Below the pieces are notes generated by a model, which saw nothing but the letters and a program-made list of their open reading frames with translations, did not search any database and was not told the origin of the DNA. This document shows positions 27,807-37,226 of a stretch of DNA of 64,000 nt, piece by piece; within the stretch, counting starts at the first letter, position 1, and the number at the start of each line of letters is the position of its first letter. Location: assembly GCF_001485575.1 (NCBI RefSeq), contig NZ_BCNB01000003.1:43871-107870 (forward strand), in the 5' to 3' direction. The stretch comes from Haloarcula sp. CBA1127 (lineage in GTDB: Archaea; Halobacteriota; Halobacteria; Halobacteriales; Haloarculaceae). Made by a program: the position numbers and the translations under genes.

Positions 27807-30019
27807 GTTCTAGTTCTTCTGCACCACCAGGCCAACGCTCTGGCGAGGTGCCGAATAGCCTCAAGTACGACAACGTCGTCGGGTTCGTCTGGGCCGGATT
27901 TATGCTGCTGTTCCCGCCGATGATCGTCGATAGTGACAAGGTCCTTCCGAAGCGGTTCTGGGCGTGGCGTTACATCTACCTCGGCTTTGGACTCATCAGC
28001 ACGGCGTTCTTCTACGACGTGCTTGTCCAGACTCCCAGCGCAGCGCTGTTGTTCCCGTTCGCACACGTTCTGGCTGCCATCTCGGTCGGGACACTGTTCG
28101 CTGACTTCACCGTGCCGGGGCTATCGCTGCCGATGGTCTCGTACTCGACCACAGTGATCCTGTATGCCATCTCAATCGGTATCGTGTTCTCCGGGGAACT
28201 GCTCCGCCGGACCTCGCCGGAAATGCTCGCGATGAACCAGTGGGACCACGACGACGGAGAGTCCGTTGTCCCGCTGGAAGAGGTCTCTCACGAACACGAA
28301 GAGGCCGAAATGCCGTTCACGCTCGATCAAGATGTCTCTACAGCCGTCGTAGGGGAAACCGGGAGCGGGAAGACGTCGATGATGAAGCTGCTGGCCTACC
28401 AGTTCCCGTACTACAGTAACACGGCAGTCATTGCCCACGATACCGGCGAGGACTTTCAAGAGTTCTACGCCGATCTAGGCTTTGAGGTTCAGCGCATTCG
28501 GCACGAAGACAGCGATGTGGTCTGGAATCTGTTCAAGGACGCCGATTCAGAGTCGGACTTCCGCGAGGTCGCCGGCGCGATCTTCGGCGAAGCCGACGGC
28601 CACGACCCATTCCATCGGCCCGCCAAACAGACCTTCGCGGAGATGCTGATGTACCTGCATCTCAGCGCGAAAAAGAACAGTCGCCGTCACGCGCTCTGTC
28701 ACGCCGATATCGTCTCACTACTCAACGAGGGCCACATCGCGCTCAAGAAGGCACTGGACGAGTTCGACCGGCTGGATTCGGGTCATATCGACCCTGACAA
28801 GGGCAAAGGCGCACAGAACGTCTACCAGACCATCAAGGAGAACGTTGACCCCGTCTTCACCGGCGACTTCGGGGACTACGGAGAGTTCTCCCTGCAAGAG
28901 TACATCGAGAACCCGGAAGGCCGAGTCCTCATCATCGACTCGAACCCAACGGAACTGGAAACGCTTGGGCCGATGTACCAACTGCTCGTGGACTGGTCGA
29001 TCCGCTACGCGATGAATGCTTCAAACCCGACGGTCCACATCCTCGACGAGATTGACGCGCTGCCGGCGCTTACTCAGGTGACGAATCTTACGGCCCGAGG
29101 CCGGAAACACAAGGCTCGGGCACTGGTCGGAGTACAGACAATCGGCCAGCTCAAGGACACGTACAGTACGATTTCCGGGATTGTCGGCAACTGCCCGCAG
29201 GGAGTCTACTTCGGTCCGGGTGACACTGAGTCGACGGACTTCATCCTCGACGAACTCGGCGAGAGTCGGCAGTATGACCGCTCCGAGATGGTGTCGATGA
29301 GCCACCAAGGGCGCGGCGAAAACCCACGAACGCAGGCTCGGGACACGTACAAAGAGAAGGACAAAACGCCGGTCACGTCCGGCCTGCTCCGAGACTTCCA
29401 GCCCGGTGAGTGCGTTGCCGTCTCGCGGACGACGTGGGTCCACGGACAGTCCTACGAACTGGCCGGCGTTCGCGATAGCCTTCCGGCACAGGGTGCGGAG
29501 TCGCCGGGCAGTTCGGAGCTGGAACCCACTGAGGATGACACCGACATCGAGAGTGACAGCTGGTTCTCGTTTACTCGGGCCCGACTTGATGATGTGCTCT
29601 ATGGGTCACTTGGTGATGACGACGACGATGAGTCCAGAGAGAGTGGCCCGGATCGTGACTCCGAAGTCGAGCCGACTGCCGACGCGACAGATGGGGTGGG
29701 CGACGACGAGTCGACCGACCCACTCGACCAGACAACAGCAAACACCGCCGTCACGTCACCGGATACAGACCACCCAGATGTATCAGATTTAGAGGGTGAC
29801 TCTGGTGGCGCGGATCAGGACCAACAGCTGCCCGATGACGATGGCGACCACTCCCCTGAGACGGTCTCAGGTCCCAGCAGTGACGAGACGGACTCTGCTG
29901 AGAAGGAAGAGAGTGAATCGCCTGATGAATCGGACACGGAGACTGATACTGACAAGAGTGAAGAACGGGACGAAACTGAGGCAAGCGGAGAGCGACGCAG
30001 GCCATCTGAGTTCATGTGA
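27803..30019 (+). CDS. VirD4/TraD-type coupling ATPase
   Basis: A protein of 738 aa; GTG at 27803, which overlaps the relaxase stop (GTGA), is preferred over GTG at 27794. Four hydrophobic segments occupy residues about 22-130 (VGFVWAGFMLLFPPMIV, YIYLGFGLISTAFFYDVLV, ALLFPFAHVLAAISVG, TVILYAISIGIVF). The ATPase follows with Walker A GETGSGKTS near 183, VHILDEID near 411 as Walker B, and RGRKHKARALVGVQT as in coupling proteins. The last 200 residues are an extremely acidic disordered tail. It should hand the relaxase-bound strand to the VirB4 channel. It ends the operon. Confidence 0.9.
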   Translation: MSSSSSAPPGQRSGEVPNSLKYDNVVGFVWAGFMLLFPPMIVDSDKVLPKRFWAWRYIYLGFGLISTAFFYDVLVQTPSAALLFPFAHVLAAISVGTLFADFTVPGLSLPMVSYSTTVILYAISIGIVFSGELLRRTSPEMLAMNQWDHDDGESVVPLEEVSHEHEEAEMPFTLDQDVSTAVVGETGSGKTSMMKLLAYQFPYYSNTAVIAHDTGEDFQEFYADLGFEVQRIRHEDSDVVWNLFKDADSESDFREVAGAIFGEADGHDPFHRPAKQTFAEMLMYLHLSAKKNSRRHALCHADIVSLLNEGHIALKKALDEFDRLDSGHIDPDKGKGAQNVYQTIKENVDPVFTGDFGDYGEFSLQEYIENPEGRVLIIDSNPTELETLGPMYQLLVDWSIRYAMNASNPTVHILDEIDALPALTQVTNLTARGRKHKARALVGVQTIGQLKDTYSTISGIVGNCPQGVYFGPGDTESTDFILDELGESRQYDRSEMVSMSHQGRGENPRTQARDTYKEKDKTPVTSGLLRDFQPGECVAVSRTTWVHGQSYELAGVRDSLPAQGAESPGSSELEPTEDDTDIESDSWFSFTRARLDDVLYGSLGDDDDDESRESGPDRDSEVEPTADATDGVGDDESTDPLDQTTANTAVTSPDTDHPDVSDLEGDSGGADQDQQLPDDDGDHSPETVSGPSSDETDSAEKEESESPDESDTETDTDKSEERDETEASGERRRPSEFM

Positions 30020-30805
30020 CCTACATCAATTTCCCCGTGTTCTAATTATAAGAAGTTCTATATATTTCTCATTTCCGTGACGTGGTGGTGCTTCTCTACA
30101 AGTTGGTAACCGGGTCCTGTCGAGACTGTAGCACTCGATTTGTATCAAAGTTATTGAAGTTACTTTCTTCGGACTATTCTATATGCGAAATTGCAAGACG
30201 GCGTCGGTAATTTGCCAATCTGAATCACGGTGAATCACTCAAACACAGCGACGAATCATCAGCAAATCGCAGGACGGCATGGGTATGAATCGCCCAGAAT
30301 CGGATACAAACTACACTCTTTACCTTGTCGTGTATATCCCGGCGGAGGCGCGAGAGACATAAGAAGAAAAACATAAGAGATAGAACAAAGGAAGAGACAG
30401 TGGATCGCGGAACCTACCCAGAGCGAAGACTGGTACACTCACCCCGCAAGGAAACCTATCGAGTTTCAGATAGAAGTCGCCTCACTCCCCGGAGCCGTAT
30501 CGTGACTTGGACGCGGCGGGCCAGCCCCACCGAGCATCATGCGAGTCCACTGTGCCACGCACGTCGTCGGCCACCGACGTCCAGGGCCACGCCGATCACG
30601 ACCACACTCGAGTTGAGCCAGCGCTGGCAGACCCACGCTCGACCCTCGCTCACTTTGGCCTCCTCGTGGCGCACAATCCGACAGTCACCGGCCGGCGATC
30701 ACACCACTTTGTCCGGAGATTTGTGTCTGATTCCCAACAGTTGCAACACGCCTTGTTTTCGCATCTTTCAGTACCGTAGTTTAGTATGGCATTCAGCCGG
30801 GGACT

Positions 30806-31030
30806 GTCCGATTCCCGGCGGGGATCGCGCCCGCCACCGCAGGCACGATTGGACCGGCGTGAGGCGCGCGACCGCGCCGAGCGCAGCGCCCCGTCGTCCG
30901 AGTGAGCACCAGCGAACGAGGACAGGACAGACGAGCATCGCGAGTCTGTCAGTGGCGTCGCGCGCTGGGACGGGCCACCAGCCATCCAGCCCCAGTTGCG
31001 CCCGGGCTGGCAGACCCACGCTTGCGATCT
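30806..31030. repeat. GC-rich dispersed repeat, copy A
   Basis: Matches copy B near 35474-35645 over GGATCGCGCCCGCCA, GCAGGCACGAT, GAGGCGCGCGA, GGCGTCGCGCGCTG and CAGCCCCAGT. Between the arms GCGCGCGA (30864-30871) and TCGCGCGC (30958-30965) copy A has about 60 extra bases, which themselves form a hairpin (GACAGAC...GTCTGTC). The pairing arms are conserved while the interior differs. Confidence 0.55.
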
Positions 31031-31278
31031 ATCCGGGACTCTGTAGGACTGTTACCTCCTCAGGTGTCAGTCGATGAGTCTGGCCAATATAGAGCTTTTT
31101 GAGCGGTAACGGATCAGTCTGAACCGCCCCGTTCTCATGCCACAGTCATATTTTCCCCAGTGCAACGGCTCTGCATTAAATAACGCTTGGTTCTGAAGGG
31201 CAGACAAAGTTGTTGACGAACTCCCTATCTATAGACAAGTAGAAAACCATCATTCGTAGACATTTTACTCATATGAAG

Positions 31279-31415
31279 AGCGTGTCATACAATATCTCTA
31301 CCATTCACAATCATGATATCGAATAAAACCAATAACTGACGAAAACACGGACATATATGAATAAATAAGTACATAAACGCAGGTAGAAGGTGTGAGATGT
31401 ATTCTATGACACGCT
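31279..31415. mobile_element. 137-bp MITE-like element with terminal inverted repeats
   Basis: AGCGTGTCATA (31279-31289) is perfectly inverted at 31405-31415, and similarity continues for about 20 bp at each end. The interior is AT-rich and non-coding. The end word TTCTATGACACGCT recurs exactly at 55652-55665, and GTGTCATACAA recurs near 38062, as expected for ends of a mobile family. No target duplication is evident. Confidence 0.4.
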
Positions 31416-31630
31416 ATTCCGGATAAAACTAAACCACGACTCTCGGAGCTATTTTATATGGAGCTCGTTTCAGTACTATCAGACAAAGCACGCTTGTGTT
31501 GTTGATGGTGGACACGGATATTCAACTGCTGGCTTGTCTCTGAGGATAGAACTCGTCGTTCGGTTACAGATATCTGACGCCGTTCCTAGAATGCCAAATC
31601 ATATATCTTTGCAATATCGTGGTGGTGTAG

Positions 31631-34600
31631 ATGCCTCAAGATGAGATTGGTCGGCGGAAATTTTTGTCGTCACTCGCCGCAGTGTCGGTCGCGTCTCAAA
31701 TTGGACTCCGCAAAGGCTTATCGAATCAGCCCGGAGACGATACGAAGCCAAGATTTGGGCCGCCAATCGAACAATCATGGACAGTCGACCATGACAGTGA
31801 ACACGCTGAGATTGGGGCAGTTCGTGAAGACGCTCTGTATGCGACGTTTATGAATGGTGGACGTGATGCAGAAACTGAATTAGCTAGAATTAATCGATAT
31901 ACCGGGACAAAAGAGTGGTCAGAGACAATTGATTCCTACGTTTACCCGCCTATCGAAAATAATGGTCGAGTCTACTTTGATGGGTATCAAAAGGTCTACT
32001 GCTGGGACGCATCGACTGGTGAAGAACTTTGGACGCGCTCGCTTGACGGAGACCTCATTCTCGTTGAGTCAGTTAATGATTCAGTTTTGGTGACCACCCA
32101 CTTCATTGAGCAGACGCGCGCCCAAGGCGTTGTCGGCGATGGGCTGACAACTGGGAGGCTCCTCTCACTAAATCCAGTAACTGGAGAAACAAATTGGACG
32201 TCTACTTCAGGGATAGCGATTAGATCACCTGAGATTGTGGAAAATCAAGTATTCGCAAATGAGACTCAATTTGTCGTCAGCGACGATACTGTTTTTAGAG
32301 AGCAAGGCCGATTAGTTTCGTTCGACAGTGAAGACGGGTCCAGAATCTGGGAATCCGAACAGATCAATCCAAGGTATTTTTCTGAAACCGGTGGAGAGTT
32401 GCTCGTCAACACCACAAATGATGATTTTGTTATATTCGAATTGGATGGCGATATACGTTCATTGGACTTAGACTCTGGAAATGACTATTATTACACAGAA
32501 GACCGGTTCTTCATAGAACGACTTGAGGGGGGGCTGGCTGTGTACAATCATAGCGGCAACGAACTCACTGAACCACTATACCCATCGACAGATATTGAGC
32601 GCGTGAGTAGTGGAACAGATGGAGACTTGCTTTTGCTAGGAACTGCGGACAGCATCATTGCTATTGACTTGGAGGATTTGGCCGAACGATGGCAGAAATC
32701 ACTCCCCTCCAGTCCGCAGGGCATCACTTCGCGTCGGGAACTTGTGTTTACACATTACGATAATAATCAAACTGAAGCCCTTGATGCACACACTGGAGAG
32801 ACTGTCTGGCAAGATGAACTTGCTAGTGTGAACCCGTTATCATGGAAAGTACACGATGGATTTCTCTACGCATATGATACGGAAGCACCGATATATGGAT
32901 TCAGTGGAACTCGTGGGCGGGCACTAAGTGCTGTCAACTCGGCCGAACTGAATGGAAATTCAGCTAGCGGTACTATCGCAGGCATCTTAGGCTGGCGGGA
33001 TAAGATTGCAAATGCCAACACTGCAATCAGCAATGGAAATTATGAGCGGGCGATAGATCTAATTAATCAACTAAGACGGCGGCAAACTGGTATTCAAGGC
33101 TTGCTGGCATCGGGCGGTATATCAGGTGCTTACGCCGCAACAAGAGTTCTTGGAGGGAAGATCCAGCAAGCTCGGCTTGAATCCGCGATTGAAGCAGTCG
33201 AGTCTCGATACCCAATTGAAGATGGCAAATTGAGTGGAGCCGAGCCGACGAATTTACTTGCACAGGCTCAAACTGCTAATTCTTCATTGGACTCGTTGTT
33301 CCCAATAAAACTCCGAGGTTTACTTTCAAACGACTATACGGATCTTATCGCCAGACTGAATGAAATAGCCGATCGGCGTCAGGATCTTGTTGAGACTTCT
33401 GAAACGCTCGCAAGCGTCGACGCAAACCTTCTTCCAGAGTCTTGGGTTGCAGACTTGCGTGATGCAATTAAGAACGGGCATATCAGACAGATCTCCGAAT
33501 TGGTCTTCCAGATCTCCAAAGCAAATCGGTTGTTCTCACAAGTGGGCGAGTTCACAGAGACTGTTGAGCAGTCCTCACTTTCAGTGTCGACTGCCAACTA
33601 CTCTGGCCTGCTCAGTCAGGAGTTAGGAGATAGTGATAGCATCTTCGACACAATGTCGCTAAGTGACGTGTTGGGTGTGCTTAGTGACGGTATCGTGGCC
33701 TATGAATCTCACCGGCATACCCTCGATATATTCGATCTTGCATATGTAAAATCTACTCTTGTTGCGGCTCTTGAAGAGCCGCATAATCTAGAGAAATCGA
33801 CAATAAATGAAATCAACAACTTCGACGCTCTGCTCCAAGCTTCAGCAACTTTTGAAGAGAACCTATCAAAAGTCAACTTCTCGCAGGTAGATCCGTCTCG
33901 GGATGCGTGTGTAAGGCGCGCTATGTCACTGTTTGAGAGTGGTGATGTTGATGCTATGCGTGAGATCGCAGAGGATATGAACCAATTACACGCTGGTCGC
34001 TGGTCGCAGTCCGATTTTTTCACATTCTCCCCTATCGAGTTTGAGTATCTTACCGCAGCGCTGTTTGATGATATGGGATACGAAGTGGCCGTCACCGATG
34101 AACAGGGGGACAAAGGTATTGACGTGATCGCTAGGAACCACATAGAGGTACTGGCAATTCAAGTAAAACAATACAGTGAGGGAAACAATATCGGCCGGCC
34201 AACGATACAACAGACGATTGGTGCGATGGCGCAGGTTGGGGCCGATAAAGCGATGGTTGTCACATCGTCAGGGTTTACTAACTCGGCACGTCAAGCGTCA
34301 CAAGAACTTGGGGATGCAGTTGATTTAATCAACGGTGGAGCACTTGTGCAGATGCTGAGCGAGTCTACTCTCTATCCATCAAGTAACGCTTCGCAGTATC
34401 AATCTCGTGCGAGTGCCAGCAGGTCAAATTATAACCGAGAGTCTGGTCGGTCCAGCAATTCACAAACAGGTTCAAAATCAGATGGGATGTTGACGCAGGA
34501 AGCCTACGAAATTCTCGATATCGACCCACCAGCTTCTGAGGACGAGATACAGACCCACTATCGTCAAAAAGTAAAGCAGACCCATCCTGACACTGGTGGT

Positions 34601-34657
34601 GATGAAGAGGATTTCAAACAAGTCCAGAAAGCCTACTCACTTCTCATAGACGAATAG
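31631..34657 (+). CDS. Tat-signal PQQ-propeller / Mrr-like nuclease / J-domain fusion
   Basis: A protein of 1008 aa with an architecture I do not recognise from any described system. Residues 1-30 resemble a Tat signal (GRRKFLSSLAAVSVAS). Residues about 45-430 are a PQQ/BamB-like beta-propeller with repeated blades such as DASTGEELWTRSL and HTGETVWQDEL. A helical region follows (about 440-790). Residues about 796-905 match the Mrr/type IV restriction fold: IEFEYLTAALFDDMGYEV, then D828 of GDKGID and Q-V-K in AIQVKQY near 843, the D...QxK active site of Mrr. Residues 954-1008 form a J-domain with HPD in KQTHPDTGG. A propeller sensor, a nuclease and an Hsp70-recruiting tail suggest a stress- or invader-triggered effector. 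Export of a nuclease would be odd, so the N-terminus may instead act as an anchor. Confidence 0.85.
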   Translation: MPQDEIGRRKFLSSLAAVSVASQIGLRKGLSNQPGDDTKPRFGPPIEQSWTVDHDSEHAEIGAVREDALYATFMNGGRDAETELARINRYTGTKEWSETIDSYVYPPIENNGRVYFDGYQKVYCWDASTGEELWTRSLDGDLILVESVNDSVLVTTHFIEQTRAQGVVGDGLTTGRLLSLNPVTGETNWTSTSGIAIRSPEIVENQVFANETQFVVSDDTVFREQGRLVSFDSEDGSRIWESEQINPRYFSETGGELLVNTTNDDFVIFELDGDIRSLDLDSGNDYYYTEDRFFIERLEGGLAVYNHSGNELTEPLYPSTDIERVSSGTDGDLLLLGTADSIIAIDLEDLAERWQKSLPSSPQGITSRRELVFTHYDNNQTEALDAHTGETVWQDELASVNPLSWKVHDGFLYAYDTEAPIYGFSGTRGRALSAVNSAELNGNSASGTIAGILGWRDKIANANTAISNGNYERAIDLINQLRRRQTGIQGLLASGGISGAYAATRVLGGKIQQARLESAIEAVESRYPIEDGKLSGAEPTNLLAQAQTANSSLDSLFPIKLRGLLSNDYTDLIARLNEIADRRQDLVETSETLASVDANLLPESWVADLRDAIKNGHIRQISELVFQISKANRLFSQVGEFTETVEQSSLSVSTANYSGLLSQELGDSDSIFDTMSLSDVLGVLSDGIVAYESHRHTLDIFDLAYVKSTLVAALEEPHNLEKSTINEINNFDALLQASATFEENLSKVNFSQVDPSRDACVRRAMSLFESGDVDAMREIAEDMNQLHAGRWSQSDFFTFSPIEFEYLTAALFDDMGYEVAVTDEQGDKGIDVIARNHIEVLAIQVKQYSEGNNIGRPTIQQTIGAMAQVGADKAMVVTSSGFTNSARQASQELGDAVDLINGGALVQMLSESTLYPSSNASQYQSRASASRSNYNRESGRSSNSQTGSKSDGMLTQEAYEILDIDPPASEDEIQTHYRQKVKQTHPDTGGDEEDFKQVQKAYSLLIDE

Positions 34658-34789
34658 AAGGCGGATATGTGAATACCCTTCTATCACATATTCCAATTTC
34701 TGTCTGATAGCAAGATTTACAGCTAGTTATTCGCGTTGTCAAGCTCTTGTTCCCATACTCTGAAGTCCCCACCGGATGTCGATTACTTA

Positions 34790-35092
34790 ATGACAGAACA
34801 TGGTCAGCCGGTATTTGAAAGCCTTGTATGCCTTTCTTGTGAACAGGACGCCAGTCACAAGGCCATCGTTAGTAGAGAAAATGGACAGCTAATTGGCGGG
34901 CTTTGTCTTGAGTGCACCCGTACCGATGACTGGTCCGAAACCGATAATGAATGTTCATACTGCGACGACCAGGCACACTACAATCTCGAACCAATCGTTC
35001 CCCATGCAGACCGCGAAGAGCTGTACACTTTTGAGGCGACTGAGGTGCATTTAGTGTGTGAAGACCATTTCCAGAAACTCGTGGCGACATAA
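34790..35092 (+). CDS. Small cysteine-rich zinc-binding protein
   Basis: A protein of 100 aa from ATG 34790 (MTEHGQPVFESLVCLSC); a TTG start at 34736 is possible but weaker. Four metal-binding pairs are visible: CLSC, CLEC, CSYC and a terminal CEDH with nearby His residues, fitting two zinc knuckles. It follows the PQQ-Mrr-DnaJ gene after 130 bp on the same strand. Function is unknown; it could be a partner of that gene. Confidence 0.6.
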   Translation: MTEHGQPVFESLVCLSCEQDASHKAIVSRENGQLIGGLCLECTRTDDWSETDNECSYCDDQAHYNLEPIVPHADREELYTFEATEVHLVCEDHFQKLVAT

Positions 35093-35157
35093 CGGCTCAC
35101 ACTCCTCTCGAGGAGCCAACTGGGTGATATGAGGAATATTCGAGTCCCATCAAATAA

Positions 35158-35304
35158 TCATACATTTTTGCCGGGGCGGAGAGTGGATTCAGTGGATTGT
35201 AAGATTGCGGATTCAATCCCTGTCCGGAACAGAGTCTCGTTCAGTTCCATGATGAACACCTTCTTGCAGCGTGGACAGCGAATTTCTCCCATTTGAAATA
35301 TCAT
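35158..35304 (-). CDS. Possible 48-aa protein with one zinc knuckle
   Basis: A short frame beginning MIFQMGEIRCPRCKKVFIME, with one CPRC knuckle resembling the start of Com-like or zinc-ribbon proteins. A purine-rich GGAAG lies just before the ATG. Only one metal-binding pair is present, so it may be a fragment. Low confidence. Confidence 0.3.
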   Translation of the reverse strand: MIFQMGEIRCPRCKKVFIMELNETLFRTGIESAILQSTESTLRPGKNV

Positions 35305-35391
35305 CTTCCAGCGACCCTGTCTGGCCGCCACTCGCCTGCGGACACACAAAATCGAGGTGTGTCTACCCGGGATACCGGGCCCGGAAAGAAA

Positions 35392-35434
35392 CTAACCAAC
35401 AACTCCCCCAGAATGCGCTGACTTTGTTGGTTAA
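35392..35434. repeat. TAACCAACAA dyad, copy 1 of 3
   Basis: TAACCAACAA (35393-35402) and TTGTTGGTTA (35424-35433) form a perfect 10-bp inverted repeat around 21 nt. Near-identical dyads occur at 47064 and 47839. It is either a shared operator or a transcription-end hairpin. Confidence 0.55.
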
Positions 35435-35473
35435 GACGAAGACGCCTCCACTTACTGTCAAGAGTGGTTCTCG

Positions 35474-35645
35474 TCCACTTCCCGGCGGCAGGCCGGGATC
35501 GCGCCCGCCACTGCAGGCACGATGGACCGCCGCGAGGCGCGCGAGAGCGCCGAGCGGAGCGCTCCGCTGGCGTCGCGCGCTGTCGCGACCCACCAACCAC
35601 CCAGCCCCAGTTTCTCCCGGGCCGGCTGGCCCACGTCCACGCACA
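35474..35645. repeat. GC-rich dispersed repeat, copy B, with a large hairpin
   Basis: Homologous to copy A at 30806. Within it GCGCGCGA (35537-35544) pairs with TCGCGCGC (35573-35580), enclosing CGCC/GGCG and a perfect 16-bp palindrome AGCGGAGCGCTCCGCT (35553-35568). Compared with copy A the outer arm is conserved and the inside is replaced, which suggests selection on structure, perhaps an RNA. Confidence 0.55.
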
Positions 35646-35736
35646 CACCAGGACATCGGCCCGCTCACAGCCCCCACCAGACTGACCCACGTTGACGCGC
35701 TGGTGCGGTGGCGTGCCAGTCCGTGCGCGCGGTTGT

Positions 35737-35772
35737 CTCGCCGCCGCCCGGTGTGCCGGAGGCGGCGGCGAG
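35737..35772. terminator. Perfect 12-bp hairpin downstream of the OB-fold gene
   Basis: CTCGCCGCCGCC (35737-35748) pairs with GGCGGCGGCGAG (35761-35772) around a 12-nt loop. Flanking GCGCGCGG/CCGCGTGC arms extend it further. It lies 75 bp past the stop of the minus-strand gene at 35847, so a terminator or mRNA 3' stabiliser is plausible. A smaller CCCCC/GGGGG hairpin sits at 35811-35827. Confidence 0.4.
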
Positions 35773-35846
35773 GCCGCGTGCGCGAGCACCGTCGCACCGA
35801 CCGAGGAAGCCCCCCGCTCGATGGGGGACGCCCTCGCTACCGGGCG

Positions 35847-36998
35847 TCAGTCTGCGGAGTGGACCATGCCCTGATGAGTGGCGGCCCCATGCTCGGTATC
35901 GAACAGGTCCGAACATCCGGGTTCAGGACAGCGGGCCTTCCCGAGCGTCACGGCGACCGCGCGGTCAGAATCCCGCTCGTTGGCCCACTGATGGGTGTCT
36001 GATTCTGCTTCCCACGACGCCGCCGTTCGACTATCGCCGGACGAACCGAACGAGCCGCCCCCGTGTCCGGTGGGCGCGGGACCGTCGCCGCGCTCGATGA
36101 TGCACATGAGCGTGTCGCTCGTGACCGCCACCGTCTTGATACCGTTGTAGTCGTCGGGCTTGCCTCCGGAAATCCGAACTCTGTCGCCCTCGTGGAGCGT
36201 GCGCACCATCTCGCCGCCGTGCATGGACTTGCCCCAGACCGTGACCTTCGCGCTCGTGCCGTCGTCGTCCTCGATATAGAGGACTTGGTACTGGTTCCGC
36301 GCGTCTGGCTCCGCGATGATGTGGGTCACTTCACCCTCAACCGTACACTCGTAGCCGTAGGGACTCACCTCGTCGATAGGCGTGGGCACTTGCAGGTCGT
36401 TCTGGGCCTCGTTCAAGACGGTAAAGGAAGCGTCATACAGGCTGTTACAGTCGCCCATCTGCCCGGACACAAGGGCCGCGAGTCGGCGGCCTGCTGCCGC
36501 TCGTGACAGACTGGTTTTGTCTGCCAGCGTCGCGGCCTGCTGGTTGACTCGCGCCAGCGTGTCGCGGTCCATCCACTGCCGGGGGTCAGCCGGAGAGCGG
36601 AACCCGTCAGCCCGTCCGGTTTCCGCGTCGGTGAGCTGGCGAGCCGAGGCTTCGCGGTCGGCACCGTCGACGTGGGCGCGTGCGACCTCGGAGTGTCGGG
36701 CTTGCTCGGCTTCGCGTCCGTGGCGTTCTTCTTGTTGTTCCAGCGTTTCGCCAAAGCGCCGGTCCGGACCCACCTCGGTCGAGCGCGTCCAGTCGTAGTC
36801 GTATGCCTCCTCCTGACGGGCGTAGAAGTTGCCACGGCTATCGCTACCCCGATTCATCCTGAAATCGAGTTCGTCGCCGTTCTCCGTCTCTGCGACCGCC
36901 TCTAGAAGCTGTTCGGGGCCACCCTCGACGTGGGCCGAAAGAGAAACCGTCTGGTTGCTTGCCGATGCTTTCTTACCGCTGGAATTGCTAGCGTACAT
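35847..36998 (-). CDS. OB-fold ssDNA-binding-type protein with C-terminal zinc finger
   Basis: A protein of 383 aa; ATG at 36998 (MYASNSSGKK) is preferred to a GTG at 37025. Residues about 200-305 read as an OB-fold resembling haloarchaeal RPA-like single-strand binding proteins: YECTVEGEVTHIIAEPDARN, then VLYIEDDDGTSAKVTVWGK and VRISGGKPDDYNG. The C-terminus carries a C2H2-type finger (CPEPGC...H-x4-H). The N-terminal half is charged and helical. It probably binds single-stranded plasmid DNA in replication or transfer. Upstream (37100-37140, minus orientation) CTTTAAGTAG could be its TATA box. Confidence 0.75.
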   Translation of the reverse strand: MYASNSSGKKASASNQTVSLSAHVEGGPEQLLEAVAETENGDELDFRMNRGSDSRGNFYARQEEAYDYDWTRSTEVGPDRRFGETLEQQEERHGREAEQARHSEVARAHVDGADREASARQLTDAETGRADGFRSPADPRQWMDRDTLARVNQQAATLADKTSLSRAAAGRRLAALVSGQMGDCNSLYDASFTVLNEAQNDLQVPTPIDEVSPYGYECTVEGEVTHIIAEPDARNQYQVLYIEDDDGTSAKVTVWGKSMHGGEMVRTLHEGDRVRISGGKPDDYNGIKTVAVTSDTLMCIIERGDGPAPTGHGGGSFGSSGDSRTAASWEAESDTHQWANERDSDRAVAVTLGKARCPEPGCSDLFDTEHGAATHQGMVHSAD

Positions 36999-37226
36999 TG
37001 TCTTTCGTCCATCACAGAAAGACACTTGTCGGGTGTGTCAGCACCCGATTTCTGCGGCGTGAAACTGCCCTGCCAGCGCCGCGTGCGTCGTGTCTTTCCG
37101 TACTTAATGGCATGGGTGCCGGCTACTTAAAGGTAACGGACCCTTTGGATTGTTTCAAGTGCAATATTCGGGTGTCTGAGTGGTTTCTAAGCGGTGTCTT
37201 GTGTTTTGCGTTTCGAGGGAGAATAG

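Larger units (their letters stand above)
30020..31630. other. Gene-poor 1.6-kb region after the conjugation operon
   Basis: No convincing coding sequence. The first 300 bp contain a degenerate direct repeat (GCAAGACGGCGTCGG and GCAGGACGGCATGGG near 30195 and 30270). The middle is GC-rich and contains repeat copy A. The last 600 bp are AT-rich and contain a MITE-like dyad element. The TATA box for the gene at 31631 is probably ATATATC at about 31601-31607. Confidence 0.6.

Noticed and set aside
30325..31077. 250-codon frame after the coupling protein
   Set aside because: Basic, Ser/Arg-rich and running over the A repeat; no homology pattern recognised.
35271..36002. 243-codon plus-strand frame across repeat B
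   Set aside because: It crosses hairpins and overlaps the real minus-strand gene at 35847 antisense; basic Pro/Arg-rich content is typical of shadow frames.
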